Assembly (NCBI GenBank): GCA_002450985.1
Contig: DKBA01000114.1
Location: 4,680-18,963 of the forward strand
Direction: 5' to 3'
Length of the DNA stretch: 14,284 nucleotides
From: Acidimicrobiia bacterium UBA6912
Lineage (GTDB): Bacteria; Actinomycetota; Acidimicrobiia; Spongiisociales; UBA5794
The notes beneath the pieces are model-generated. The model saw only the letters and a list, made by a program, of their open reading frames with translations, was not told where the DNA came from and did no database searches. The position numbers and the translations under genes were made by a program. Of the stretch, positions 1-5,825 are shown piece after piece (positions within the stretch are counted from its first letter, which is position 1; the number at the start of each line of letters is the position of its first letter).

Positions 1-141
1 CACGCGGTCGGGATGACGTCGCATCGCGGCGGCGAAGTCGGCGGTCCCGATGTCGGCCAGCACGATCGCGGTGCGCGGGTCTGCGTCGAGGAGCTCACCT
101 GTGACCCGGGCGAATCGAGTGCGCATGGTGTCCACGGTCAC
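1..141 (-). CDS. Transketolase C-terminal subunit, 5' part only (runs off the window)
   Basis: This frame starts at GTG 141-139 and is open to the window edge, giving the first 47 residues (VTVDTMRTRFARVTG..., then TAIVLADIGTADFAAAMRR). Its GTG overlaps the TGA of the transketolase N-terminal subunit in a GTGA junction (138-141), the usual sign of translational coupling. Split transketolases always pair an N-terminal (thiamine-diphosphate-binding) half with a C-terminal (pyrimidine-binding and C-terminal) half. The position and the opening pattern, a helix followed by a strand ending in LAD, fit the second half. ATG at 126-124 is an in-frame alternative start. The identity rests mainly on the neighbour, because the diagnostic motifs lie outside the window. 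Confidence 0.7.
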   Translation of the reverse strand, partial: MTVDTMRTRFARVTGELLDADPRTAIVLADIGTADFAAAMRRHPDRV

Positions 142-857
142 GCCCCCCTCGGCTCGACGACGGCGACGACTGCATGCGGTGTACCCGGATGGGGCGTCGT
201 GAGCGCGCGCTCGATCGCTGCGTGGTCGCGACCGTCGATGGTCGCCGTCGACCATCCCTCGACCGCAAAGCGGGCGGCGATGCCGCCCGGCCAGCCCTGC
301 GAGGCCGAATGGTTGTCGACGACGATGGCTGTGAGTCGGTCCAGCGCCCGGCGGCCTGCGACTGCGATGGCCTCGTGGTTGCTTCCCTCGTCCAGCTCCC
401 CGTCGCCGAGCATGCAGAAGACGCGGGGTCGCCGGCGGCCGGCGGCGAGCAGCCCGAGCGCCGTGCCCACCGCGATCGGGAGCCCGTGCCCGAGCGAGCC
501 GCTCGAGATCTCCACCCCGGGTACCAGCGTGCGATCGGGATGGGCGCCGAGCGGCGAGTCGTAGTGGGCGAACGTGTCGAGAACCTCGGGAGCGATGAAC
601 CCCCGTGCGGCGAGAACGGCGTAGTAGGCCATGGGGCCGTGGCCTTTCGAGAGGAGAAACCGGTCCCGGCCCGGATCGTCGGGGGAGCTCGGATCGATCC
701 GCAACACCCTGTCGTAGAGGACCCAGAGAACGTCGAGCGTCGAGACCGCACTCGGCGAGTGCTTCTCGTCACCGGTCATCCTCGCCATGAGCGAGGTGAG
801 CGCGGCGTACCCGGTGGTCGTGTCGGTCATGGTCGAGATGGTCATGGGAAACGTCAT
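138..857 (-). CDS. Transketolase, N-terminal subunit (thiamine diphosphate-binding half)
   Basis: With its partner subunit this enzyme would move two-carbon ketol units between sugar phosphates in the cytoplasmic pentose phosphate pathway. Counting from ATG 857 (239 residues), the family landmarks are SKGHGPMAYYA (70-80), GSLGHGLPIAVG (120-131) and the thiamine-diphosphate motif GDGELDEG (151-158) closing at VVDNH (179-183). The usual GHPGG near the N-terminus is replaced by EKHSPS, keeping the histidine at 33. The length suits a half-transketolase. The start is uncertain: 857 lies about 7 bases after a -10 box (leaderless), 845 and 830 (MTDTTTGYAAL) are alternatives, and the longest frame, from 884, would begin inside the operator. 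The gene is divergent from soxR and probably SoxR-controlled. Confidence 0.88.
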   Translation of the reverse strand: MTFPMTISTMTDTTTGYAALTSLMARMTGDEKHSPSAVSTLDVLWVLYDRVLRIDPSSPDDPGRDRFLLSKGHGPMAYYAVLAARGFIAPEVLDTFAHYDSPLGAHPDRTLVPGVEISSGSLGHGLPIAVGTALGLLAAGRRRPRVFCMLGDGELDEGSNHEAIAVAGRRALDRLTAIVVDNHSASQGWPGGIAARFAVEGWSTATIDGRDHAAIERALTTPHPGTPHAVVAVVEPRGA

Positions 858-863
858 GCACGC

Positions 864-894
864 AAGGTACAACTTGAAGTTCACTTGAAGTCAA
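864..894 (-). promoter_or_regulatory. SoxR-type promoter and operator for the transketolase genes
   Basis: On the minus strand TTGACT (894-889) and TACCTT (869-864) are separated by exactly 19 bases (TCAAGTGAACTTCAAGTTG). An overlong 19-bp spacer is the hallmark of MerR-family activated promoters. The first 14 spacer bases, TCAAGTGAACTTCA, match 12 of 14 bases of the E. coli soxS SoxR box TCAAGTTAACTTGA and sit at the same offset from the -35. The predicted start site coincides with ATG 857, so the transcript may be leaderless. Confidence 0.72.
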
Positions 895-904
895 GGGGTA
901 AGAT
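874..904 (+). promoter_or_regulatory. Divergent soxR promoter overlapping the same operator
   Basis: On the plus strand TTGAAG (874-879) is followed, after 19 bases, by TAAGAT (899-904), and ATG 911 comes 6 bases later, so soxR is probably transcribed leaderless. The region holds two copies of ACTTGAAGT (872-880 and 883-891) separated by 2 bases, and it overlaps the transketolase promoter almost completely. SoxR binding here could therefore control both directions. The -35 assignment is the weaker part. Confidence 0.5.
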
Positions 905-910
905 CGTGGC

Positions 911-1375
911 ATGGGTGCGCTGCCCGAGTGGCTCTCCGTCGGCGAGGTGGCCGCACGCAGCGGTGTTGCGGCATCCGCGGTGCGGTTCTACGAGGACCGG
1001 GGCCTGATCGCGGCCGAGCGCACACCGGGGAACCAGCGGCGCTTCCATCGTTCCGTGTTGCGCCGGGTCGCGCTGATCCGCGCCGGACAGGCGGTGGGGC
1101 TCTCGCTCGAGGCCATCGGCGCCTCGCTGGACTCCTTGCCGAGCAGCCGTACGCCGACGGCGAAGGACTGGGAGCGGATCGCCGTCATGTGGCGGGGCGA
1201 CCTCGACCGTCACATCGAGTCGCTCGTGCGGCTTCGCGACGATCTCTCCGGATGCATCGGATGCGGCTGTCTGTCGCTCGAGAGCTGCGCGCTCTTCAAC
1301 GCGAACGACCGGGCCTCGACGAGAGGCCCGGGCGCCCGCTACCTGCTTGGTGATGTCCGGCCCGAGGGATCCTGA
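911..1375 (+). CDS. soxR: SoxR, [2Fe-2S] redox-sensing MerR-family transcriptional regulator
   Basis: SoxR is a dimeric cytoplasmic activator whose [2Fe-2S] cluster is oxidised by redox-cycling compounds or superoxide, after which it untwists promoters with a 19-bp spacer. The 154-residue protein has an N-terminal MerR helix-turn-helix (SVGEVAARSGVAASAVRFYE, 9-28), the wing GNQRRFHRSVLRRVA (40-54), a dimerisation helix, and the diagnostic cluster loop CIGCGCLSLESC with ligands C115, C118, C120 and C126. The spacing C-x2-C-x-C-x5-C equals that of E. coli SoxR, and the tail NANDRASTRGPGARYLL also follows the E. coli protein. It is divergent from the transketolase pair with a 53-bp gap that contains a SoxR-like box. 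No soxS is visible, in line with non-enteric bacteria where SoxR acts directly on its targets. Confidence 0.95.
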   Translation: MGALPEWLSVGEVAARSGVAASAVRFYEDRGLIAAERTPGNQRRFHRSVLRRVALIRAGQAVGLSLEAIGASLDSLPSSRTPTAKDWERIAVMWRGDLDRHIESLVRLRDDLSGCIGCGCLSLESCALFNANDRASTRGPGARYLLGDVRPEGS

Positions 1376-1387
1376 CGCTCGGGCCGG
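1357..1387. terminator. Hairpin terminator between soxR and the convergent M23 gene
   Basis: A perfect 10-bp inverted repeat, CCGGCCCGAG (1357-1366) and CTCGGGCCGG (1378-1387), has an 11-base loop that contains the soxR stop codon. It has no U tract, as is common for high-GC actinobacterial terminators. Nothing else is recognisable in the rest of the gap to 1486. Confidence 0.6.
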
Positions 1388-1486
1388 TTGAAGCGATGCG
1401 GAGTCATGGCCGGCATCGGGACGGTCCCGTGCCGGTCACGCCACGGTCGAGGCAGCACCCCTCGCCGCAACGCGTGGGTGACGACG

Positions 1487-2686
1487 TCAGCTGGTCACCT
1501 CCAGTCCGAGCGCTCTGGCCAGGAAGGTCGCCATCTGCGCTCTGGTCAGCGGGTCGGTCGGGCAGTAGCTGTCGTTCGTCGGGGGGTTGCATCCCACCGT
1601 CACCATCGCCGAGGCGAGCCGGTCGATCGACGGGGCGAAGACGCTCTCGTCGTCGTCGACGAACCAGTTGGTCGCTTCGGCGTTCTCGTACTTCTCCGGA
1701 TCGAGCGGAGCGAAGGTGCGGACGAGGAACTCGGCCATCTCCTCGCGCCGTACCGAGGCGTCCGGGCAGAACTCGGTCTCGCTGCACCCGAAGCCGATGC
1801 CCGCGTCGGTGAGCGCGTTGATGTCGCCCTCGAAGATGCTGTCGGCGTCGTCGACGAAGTAGTCGGTCTCGGTCCCCGGGAGATCGAGCAGCCTGCGCAG
1901 GAACGCCGCGATCTGGCCGCGGGTGAGCTCGCGCTCGGGGCAGTAGCGGTCGTTCGTCGGCGGGTTGCAGCCTCGCGTGATGCCGAGCTGGAACATCGTG
2001 TCGATGTTCTGCTCGTGAACGTTGCCCTCATCGTCGGCGAAGTAGCCGACGAACCCGGGCGCTTCCGGCTCCGGATCTGCCGGTTCGCTCGGGTCGGCCG
2101 GATCGGCCGGATCGGCGATCGGCTCGCCGGGCTCGTTGAGCACGGTGGCGTTGACGAGGTACTCGTACGACGGGATCGCTTCCCCTTCGAAACGGATCTC
2201 GAAGTGGAGGTGTGGATCGGTCTCCTCGGCGTTGCCTGAGTCGCCGAGCCACCCGATGAGCTGTCCCGCCGTGACCGGGGTTCCGGGGGTGATGCCCTCG
2301 GCGATGCCCCAACCCAGGCCGTCGTCGGTGCCCGCGGTGTCGTTGTCGAGGTGGATGTACCACGTCTCCCACCCGCCACCGTGATCGATGGCGAGATAGC
2401 AGCACGTGGCCCCGATCCACTTGATGGTTCCCTCGCCGGCGGCCACCACGGGGATGCCCTTGCCTTCGAGGCTCATGATGTCGGTTCCCTCGTGGGTGCG
2501 GCCGCCCGAGCGTGGCGCTCCCCACGTGTCGATGTACCAGACGTCACCGACCACGGGAAAAATGATGTCTTCTGGGGTGAACTCTGCAGCGGAAGCCGGC
2601 GCTGCGATGAAGGACGACGCCATGAGCGCGATCGCCACCATCGAACCGATCATGCGATGCAGGCCCCTACCTTTGGCCCTTTGCAT
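1487..2686 (-). CDS. Secreted M23-family peptidase with three S-layer-homology repeats
   Basis: This is probably an exported zinc endopeptidase that cuts peptidoglycan cross-links while anchored to the envelope. Residues 1-33 form a signal peptide (basic RAKGRGLHR, hydrophobic core, ASA before A34). The M23 domain spans about 55-185: zinc ligands H65 and D69 (HEGTD) and H161 (HLHF, 159-162), plus the catalytic histidine in YIHL (110-113). A Pro/Asp linker (DPADPADPSEPADPEPE, 192-208) leads to three S-layer-homology repeats at about 215-270, 275-328 and 340-395. Each repeat carries a cysteine pair (C240/C249, C301/C307, C366/C375), for example GCNPPTNDRYCP. The ATG at 2686 is chosen because the basic n-region needs it. 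ATG 2653 (MIGSM) is the alternative. The length of 399 is normal for such a fusion. Confidence 0.9.
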   Translation of the reverse strand: MQRAKGRGLHRMIGSMVAIALMASSFIAAPASAAEFTPEDIIFPVVGDVWYIDTWGAPRSGGRTHEGTDIMSLEGKGIPVVAAGEGTIKWIGATCCYLAIDHGGGWETWYIHLDNDTAGTDDGLGWGIAEGITPGTPVTAGQLIGWLGDSGNAEETDPHLHFEIRFEGEAIPSYEYLVNATVLNEPGEPIADPADPADPSEPADPEPEAPGFVGYFADDEGNVHEQNIDTMFQLGITRGCNPPTNDRYCPERELTRGQIAAFLRRLLDLPGTETDYFVDDADSIFEGDINALTDAGIGFGCSETEFCPDASVRREEMAEFLVRTFAPLDPEKYENAEATNWFVDDDESVFAPSIDRLASAMVTVGCNPPTNDSYCPTDPLTRAQMATFLARALGLEVTS

Positions 2687-2765
2687 GAGTCGCTGGGTTG
2701 CCCCAGCCCTGGGGGCGATCGAATCACGAAGCGGGGATCCGAGTCATCCCAAATATTGATGATTG
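2687..2765 (-). promoter_or_regulatory. Promoter region and structured leader of the M23 gene (possible riboswitch-like element)
   Basis: An AT-rich island (2751-2764) in otherwise GC-rich DNA is the likely promoter core. The predicted transcript then contains GGGAT/ATCCC, a GNRA-capped hairpin CTGGG-GCAA-CCCAG, and an ATGCA/TGCAT stem whose 5' arm is the ATG start itself (this last stem extends into the coding region to about 2658). The order of tetraloop hairpin, GAC...GCAAAG, GGCC...GGTAG, GGGG loosely recalls the cyclic-di-GMP-I riboswitch core, but the P1 element is not recognisable. Treat this as a structured leader only. Confidence 0.3.
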
Positions 2766-2851
2766 GAGAGGCGACGGGCCGGCGCGGCGCCGGAAGCGTC
2801 CGTCTCGGGCGGTCTGCCCGCTCGGGCGCCCGTCGGAACCCGCCCCAGGGC

Positions 2852-2857
2852 TACGCT
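2852..2857 (+). promoter_or_regulatory. -10 box for the NYN-LOTUS gene
   Basis: TACGCT lies 7 bases before GTG 2865, which places the expected transcription start on or next to the start codon (leaderless). The GGAGGA immediately before GTG is too close to act as a normal ribosome-binding site. No convincing -35 is seen. Confidence 0.4.
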
Positions 2858-2864
2858 TGGAGGA

Positions 2865-3938
2865 GTGGAACACGACGAACAACGTATCGCCCTCTTCCTG
2901 GACTACGAGAACCTGGCCATCGGGGCGCGAGACGCACTCGGGGGCATGAAGTTCGACTTTCGCCCCATCGCCGACGCCCTCGCCGAACGAGGGCGGGTCG
3001 TGGTGCGGCGGGCATACGCCGACTGGTCCTACTTCGACGAGGACCGTCGGATGCTCACCCGTTCTCACGTCGAGCTCATCGAGATCCCGCAACGGATGGG
3101 CGGCGCCCGCAAGAACGCCGCCGACATCAAGCTCGTGGTCGACGCGCTGGAGATGGCCTTCGAGCGCGACTACATCTCCACGTTCGTGCTGTGCACCGGC
3201 GACAGCGACTTCACTCCCCTCGTGCACAAGCTCCGCGAGCTCAACAAGCGGGTCATCGGCGTCGGCATCAAGGATTCGACCTCGACGCTGCTGCCCCCGG
3301 CGTGCGACGAGTTCCTCTTCTACGACACGCTCGAGGGCGTCGACGTGCCCGTTCCGTCGGCGCGCCGTCGCCGCACTCGCTCCACGCCACAAGAGCCGGC
3401 AAGCCGTCCCGGACCGGCCGAGCCCGAAGTGGAGGCAACGCCGGCGCCGACGGTGGACGACTTGTCCGTGCTCATCGCCCAGACCGTTGGCGGTCTCGAG
3501 CGCAGCTCGGGCGGCCCGGTGTCGGCGTCGACCTTGAAGCGCACCCTGCTGCGCAAGGACCCGACGTTCAGCGAAGCGGACTACGGCTTCAGGGCCTTCG
3601 GGGAGCTGCTCCGTCACCTCGAGGAACGCAAGGTCGTCGAGTTGAGCGAAGGGCCGTCCAAGGGCGATCCCGAGGTGACGCTGCCCGAGCACGTCGAGGG
3701 CGAGGCCGAGGCGTTCGCCCTGCTCGAGCGAGTCATCGAGGACCTCCAGCAACGCAACGGCCCGGTCGTGCTCTCCGGACTCAAGACACAGGTGCGCAAG
3801 GTTCGCCCCGACTTCAGCGAGAAGAAGTACGGCTACAGGGGCTTCCTCCAGTTCTGCCGGGCCGCCGAACGAAGCGGCCTCGTGACCCTCGATTGGAGTG
3901 ATGACGCCGACGACTACGTGTTGACGGCCGTGGGGTGA
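2865..3938 (+). CDS. NYN-domain ribonuclease-like protein with two OST-HTH/LOTUS domains
   Basis: The first ~155 residues are a NYN (PIN-like, DUF88/LabA) domain: IALFLDYENLAIG (8-20), DIKLVVDAL (87-95) and TGDSDFTPLVHKL (111-123). These supply the acidic residues (D13, D87, D113, D115) expected to bind metal for RNA cleavage. After a basic and proline-rich linker (160-196) come two winged-helix OST-HTH/LOTUS domains at about 198-275 and 282-355. Both carry the repeated signature F-S-E-x-x-Y-G-[FY]-R-[AG]-F (236-245 and 317-327). LOTUS domains bind RNA, including G-rich or structured RNA, so a role in RNA turnover is inferred. GTG 2865 is chosen because the domain begins directly after it. 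The open frame reaches back to 2763, but those residues look non-coding. The substrate is unknown. Confidence 0.88.
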   Translation: MEHDEQRIALFLDYENLAIGARDALGGMKFDFRPIADALAERGRVVVRRAYADWSYFDEDRRMLTRSHVELIEIPQRMGGARKNAADIKLVVDALEMAFERDYISTFVLCTGDSDFTPLVHKLRELNKRVIGVGIKDSTSTLLPPACDEFLFYDTLEGVDVPVPSARRRRTRSTPQEPASRPGPAEPEVEATPAPTVDDLSVLIAQTVGGLERSSGGPVSASTLKRTLLRKDPTFSEADYGFRAFGELLRHLEERKVVELSEGPSKGDPEVTLPEHVEGEAEAFALLERVIEDLQQRNGPVVLSGLKTQVRKVRPDFSEKKYGYRGFLQFCRAAERSGLVTLDWSDDADDYVLTAVG

Positions 3939-3974
3939 GACGCACTCCGGCGGCTGCCAGTTTCCCGGACGAGT

Positions 3975-4004
3975 GACGGCCCGCGGTACGGAGGCGCGGC
4001 CGTC
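3975..4004. terminator. Inverted repeat after the NYN gene (weak terminator or leader hairpin)
   Basis: GACGGCC (3975-3981) and GGCCGTC (3998-4004) form a 7-bp stem, extendable with a one-base bulge, and the repeat ends just before the AGGAGG ribosome-binding site of the next gene. It could terminate the NYN transcript or fold in the leader of the flavoprotein mRNA. Confidence 0.3.
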
Positions 4005-4017
4005 CAGGAGGATCGCC

Positions 4018-5676
4018 ATGGCAAAACCCGTGATTGTGTGTGTCGATGACGAGCCGGCGGTTGCCGCCGCCGTGCAGCGCGACGTCCGAGCCAGGTATCA
4101 AGAGGACTACCGCGTGCTCTCGTCCACCTCGGGCGCCGATGCGCTCGAGACGCTCTCCGAGCTGAAGCGTCGCGACACCCCGGTTGCGCTGTTGCTCGTC
4201 GACCAGCGGATGCCGGGGATGTCCGGAACGGAGTTTCTCGAACGAGCGATGGAGCTCTATCCCGACGCCAAGAAGGTGTTGCTCACCGCCTACGCCGACA
4301 CGGACGCGGCGATCGCCTCCATCAACACCATCGGCCTCGACCACTACTTGATGAAACCGTGGGAGCCGCCGGAGCAGATGCTGTATCCGCTGCTCGATGA
4401 CCTCCTGGAGGAGTGGGCCGCCGCAGCGCCGCTCCCGTACGAAGGCATCAGGGTCGTGGGTCTGCTGTGGTCGGCCCGGAGCCACGATGTCAAGGACTTC
4501 TTGTCGCGCAACCGGATCCCGTTCCAGTGGCTCGATGTCGAGCGCTCCGCGGATACGGCGGCGCTCGTGGAGACGCTCGGGTCCGACGTGCACCTCCCGG
4601 TCGTGCTCCTCCCCGACGGAGAGGTGCTCTCCGATCCCGACGACCCCACGCTCGCCGCCAAGGTGGGGTTGCACACCCAGGCGAAGAGCCCCTTCTACGA
4701 CCTCGTCATCGTCGGAGGCGGTCCTGCGGGTCTCGCCGCCGCCGTGTACGGCGCCTCGGAGGGCCTGCGCACCCTCCTCGTCGAGCGCCACGCCACCGGC
4801 GGGCAGGCGGGGACCTCCTCGCGCATCGAGAACTACCTGGGCTTCCCCAAAGGGCTGTCCGGGGCCGAGCTCGCCAAGAGGGCCACGGACCAGGCGACCC
4901 GCCTCGGCGCCGAGATCCTCACCGCCGTCGAGGTGTCCGGCATCCGCATCGAGGACTCGCACAAGGTGGTGACCCTGTCGGACGGGAGCGACGTCACGTG
5001 CCGGGCGATCATCCTCGCCCTCGGTGTCGCCACCCGGGAGCTCGAGGTGCCAGGGATCGACAAGGTCACCGGAGCCGGCGTCTACTACGGGGCCGCGCTC
5101 ACGGAAGCGCCCAACTACAAGGGCCTGCCGATGTTCGTCGTCGGCGGCGCCAACTCGGCAGGGCAGGGAGCGATGCTGTTCTCACGGTACGCCTCGAAGG
5201 TCACGATGCTGGTGAGGGGTGCGTCCCTCACGGAGGGCATGTCGCAGTACCTCATCGATCAGATCGCGGCCACGCCCAACATCGAGGTGCGCACCGAGGT
5301 CGAGGTCACCGCAGTGCACGGCGAGCAGCGGCTCGAGGCGATCACCGTCGCCGATCTCGCCGCCGGTACCGAAGAACGTTTCGATGCGGGTGCGATGTTC
5401 ATCTTCATCGGCCAGCAGCCGCGCACCGAGCTGGTGGCCGGCCTCGTCGAGCGCCATCCGGCCGGGTTCATCCTCACCGGACCCGACCTGATGAAGGACG
5501 GGAAGCGGCCCAAGGGGTGGCGGCTCACCCGCGACCCCCTCTACCTCGAGACGAGCGTTCCCGGCATCTTCGCGGCGGGCGACTGCCGGTTCGGATCGGT
5601 GGCGAGAGTGGCGACGGCGGTCGGATTGGGTTCGATGAGTGTCACTCTCGTGCACCGCTACCTCGAGACCGTCTAG
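4018..5676 (+). CDS. Response-regulator receiver fused to a thioredoxin-reductase-like FAD oxidoreductase
   Basis: Three modules are visible in 552 residues. Residues 1-130 are a receiver domain: acidic pocket D10/D11, phospho-acceptor D62 in LLLVDQRMPGMSG, T90, and K113 in YLMKPW. Residues 143-215 resemble a glutaredoxin/thioredoxin fold (IRVVGLLWSARSHDVKDFL...VVLLPDGEVL), but the position of the CxxC pair reads SARS. Residues 226-552 are a pyridine-nucleotide-disulfide oxidoreductase: FAD motif IVGGGPAGLA (231-240), GGQAG, NAD(P)H motif VVGGANSAGQGA (375-386), and FAD-closing GIFAAGDCR (516-524). The thioredoxin-reductase active site, normally YCATC, is YGAAL (357-361), so it cannot be a classical thioredoxin reductase. 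The start is ATG 4018 with AGGAGG (4006-4011) 6 bases upstream. The histidine kinase that follows is its likely phosphodonor. The output reaction is unknown. Confidence 0.9.
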   Translation: MAKPVIVCVDDEPAVAAAVQRDVRARYQEDYRVLSSTSGADALETLSELKRRDTPVALLLVDQRMPGMSGTEFLERAMELYPDAKKVLLTAYADTDAAIASINTIGLDHYLMKPWEPPEQMLYPLLDDLLEEWAAAAPLPYEGIRVVGLLWSARSHDVKDFLSRNRIPFQWLDVERSADTAALVETLGSDVHLPVVLLPDGEVLSDPDDPTLAAKVGLHTQAKSPFYDLVIVGGGPAGLAAAVYGASEGLRTLLVERHATGGQAGTSSRIENYLGFPKGLSGAELAKRATDQATRLGAEILTAVEVSGIRIEDSHKVVTLSDGSDVTCRAIILALGVATRELEVPGIDKVTGAGVYYGAALTEAPNYKGLPMFVVGGANSAGQGAMLFSRYASKVTMLVRGASLTEGMSQYLIDQIAATPNIEVRTEVEVTAVHGEQRLEAITVADLAAGTEERFDAGAMFIFIGQQPRTELVAGLVERHPAGFILTGPDLMKDGKRPKGWRLTRDPLYLETSVPGIFAAGDCRFGSVARVATAVGLGSMSVTLVHRYLETV

Positions 5677-5825
5677 TGCCGCGACACGAACCGTGTGGGT
5701 GGCTCGCGGCGGGACCGCCTGGTGGCGCGGCAAGACGGCTCGGCCGGCGGCCTTGGTCGGTCGGAACCTGGATGAGCCCGTCGGGGTCGGCCCAGCCCCA
5801 CCTATGTGGTGAGGGGCAGCCGTAG

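Noticed and set aside
2060..2116. Short direct repeats (GGATCGGCC units)
   Set aside because: They encode the DPADPADPSEPADPEPE linker of the M23 protein and are explained as a coding repeat, not a separate DNA element.
2687..2765. Cyclic-di-AMP (ydaO-type) riboswitch upstream of the M23 gene
   Set aside because: GGGGCAACCCA looks superficially similar, but the GGGGUGAAUC element and other conserved parts are missing.
2724..4019. A 431-codon minus-strand open frame antisense to the NYN gene
   Set aside because: Low-complexity Arg/Glu/His composition without family motifs, opposite a well-supported gene.
5677..5825. 149-base gap between flavoprotein and kinase examined for a small gene or RNA
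   Set aside because: No ribosome-binding site, coherent frame, strong hairpin or -10/-35 pair could be supported.
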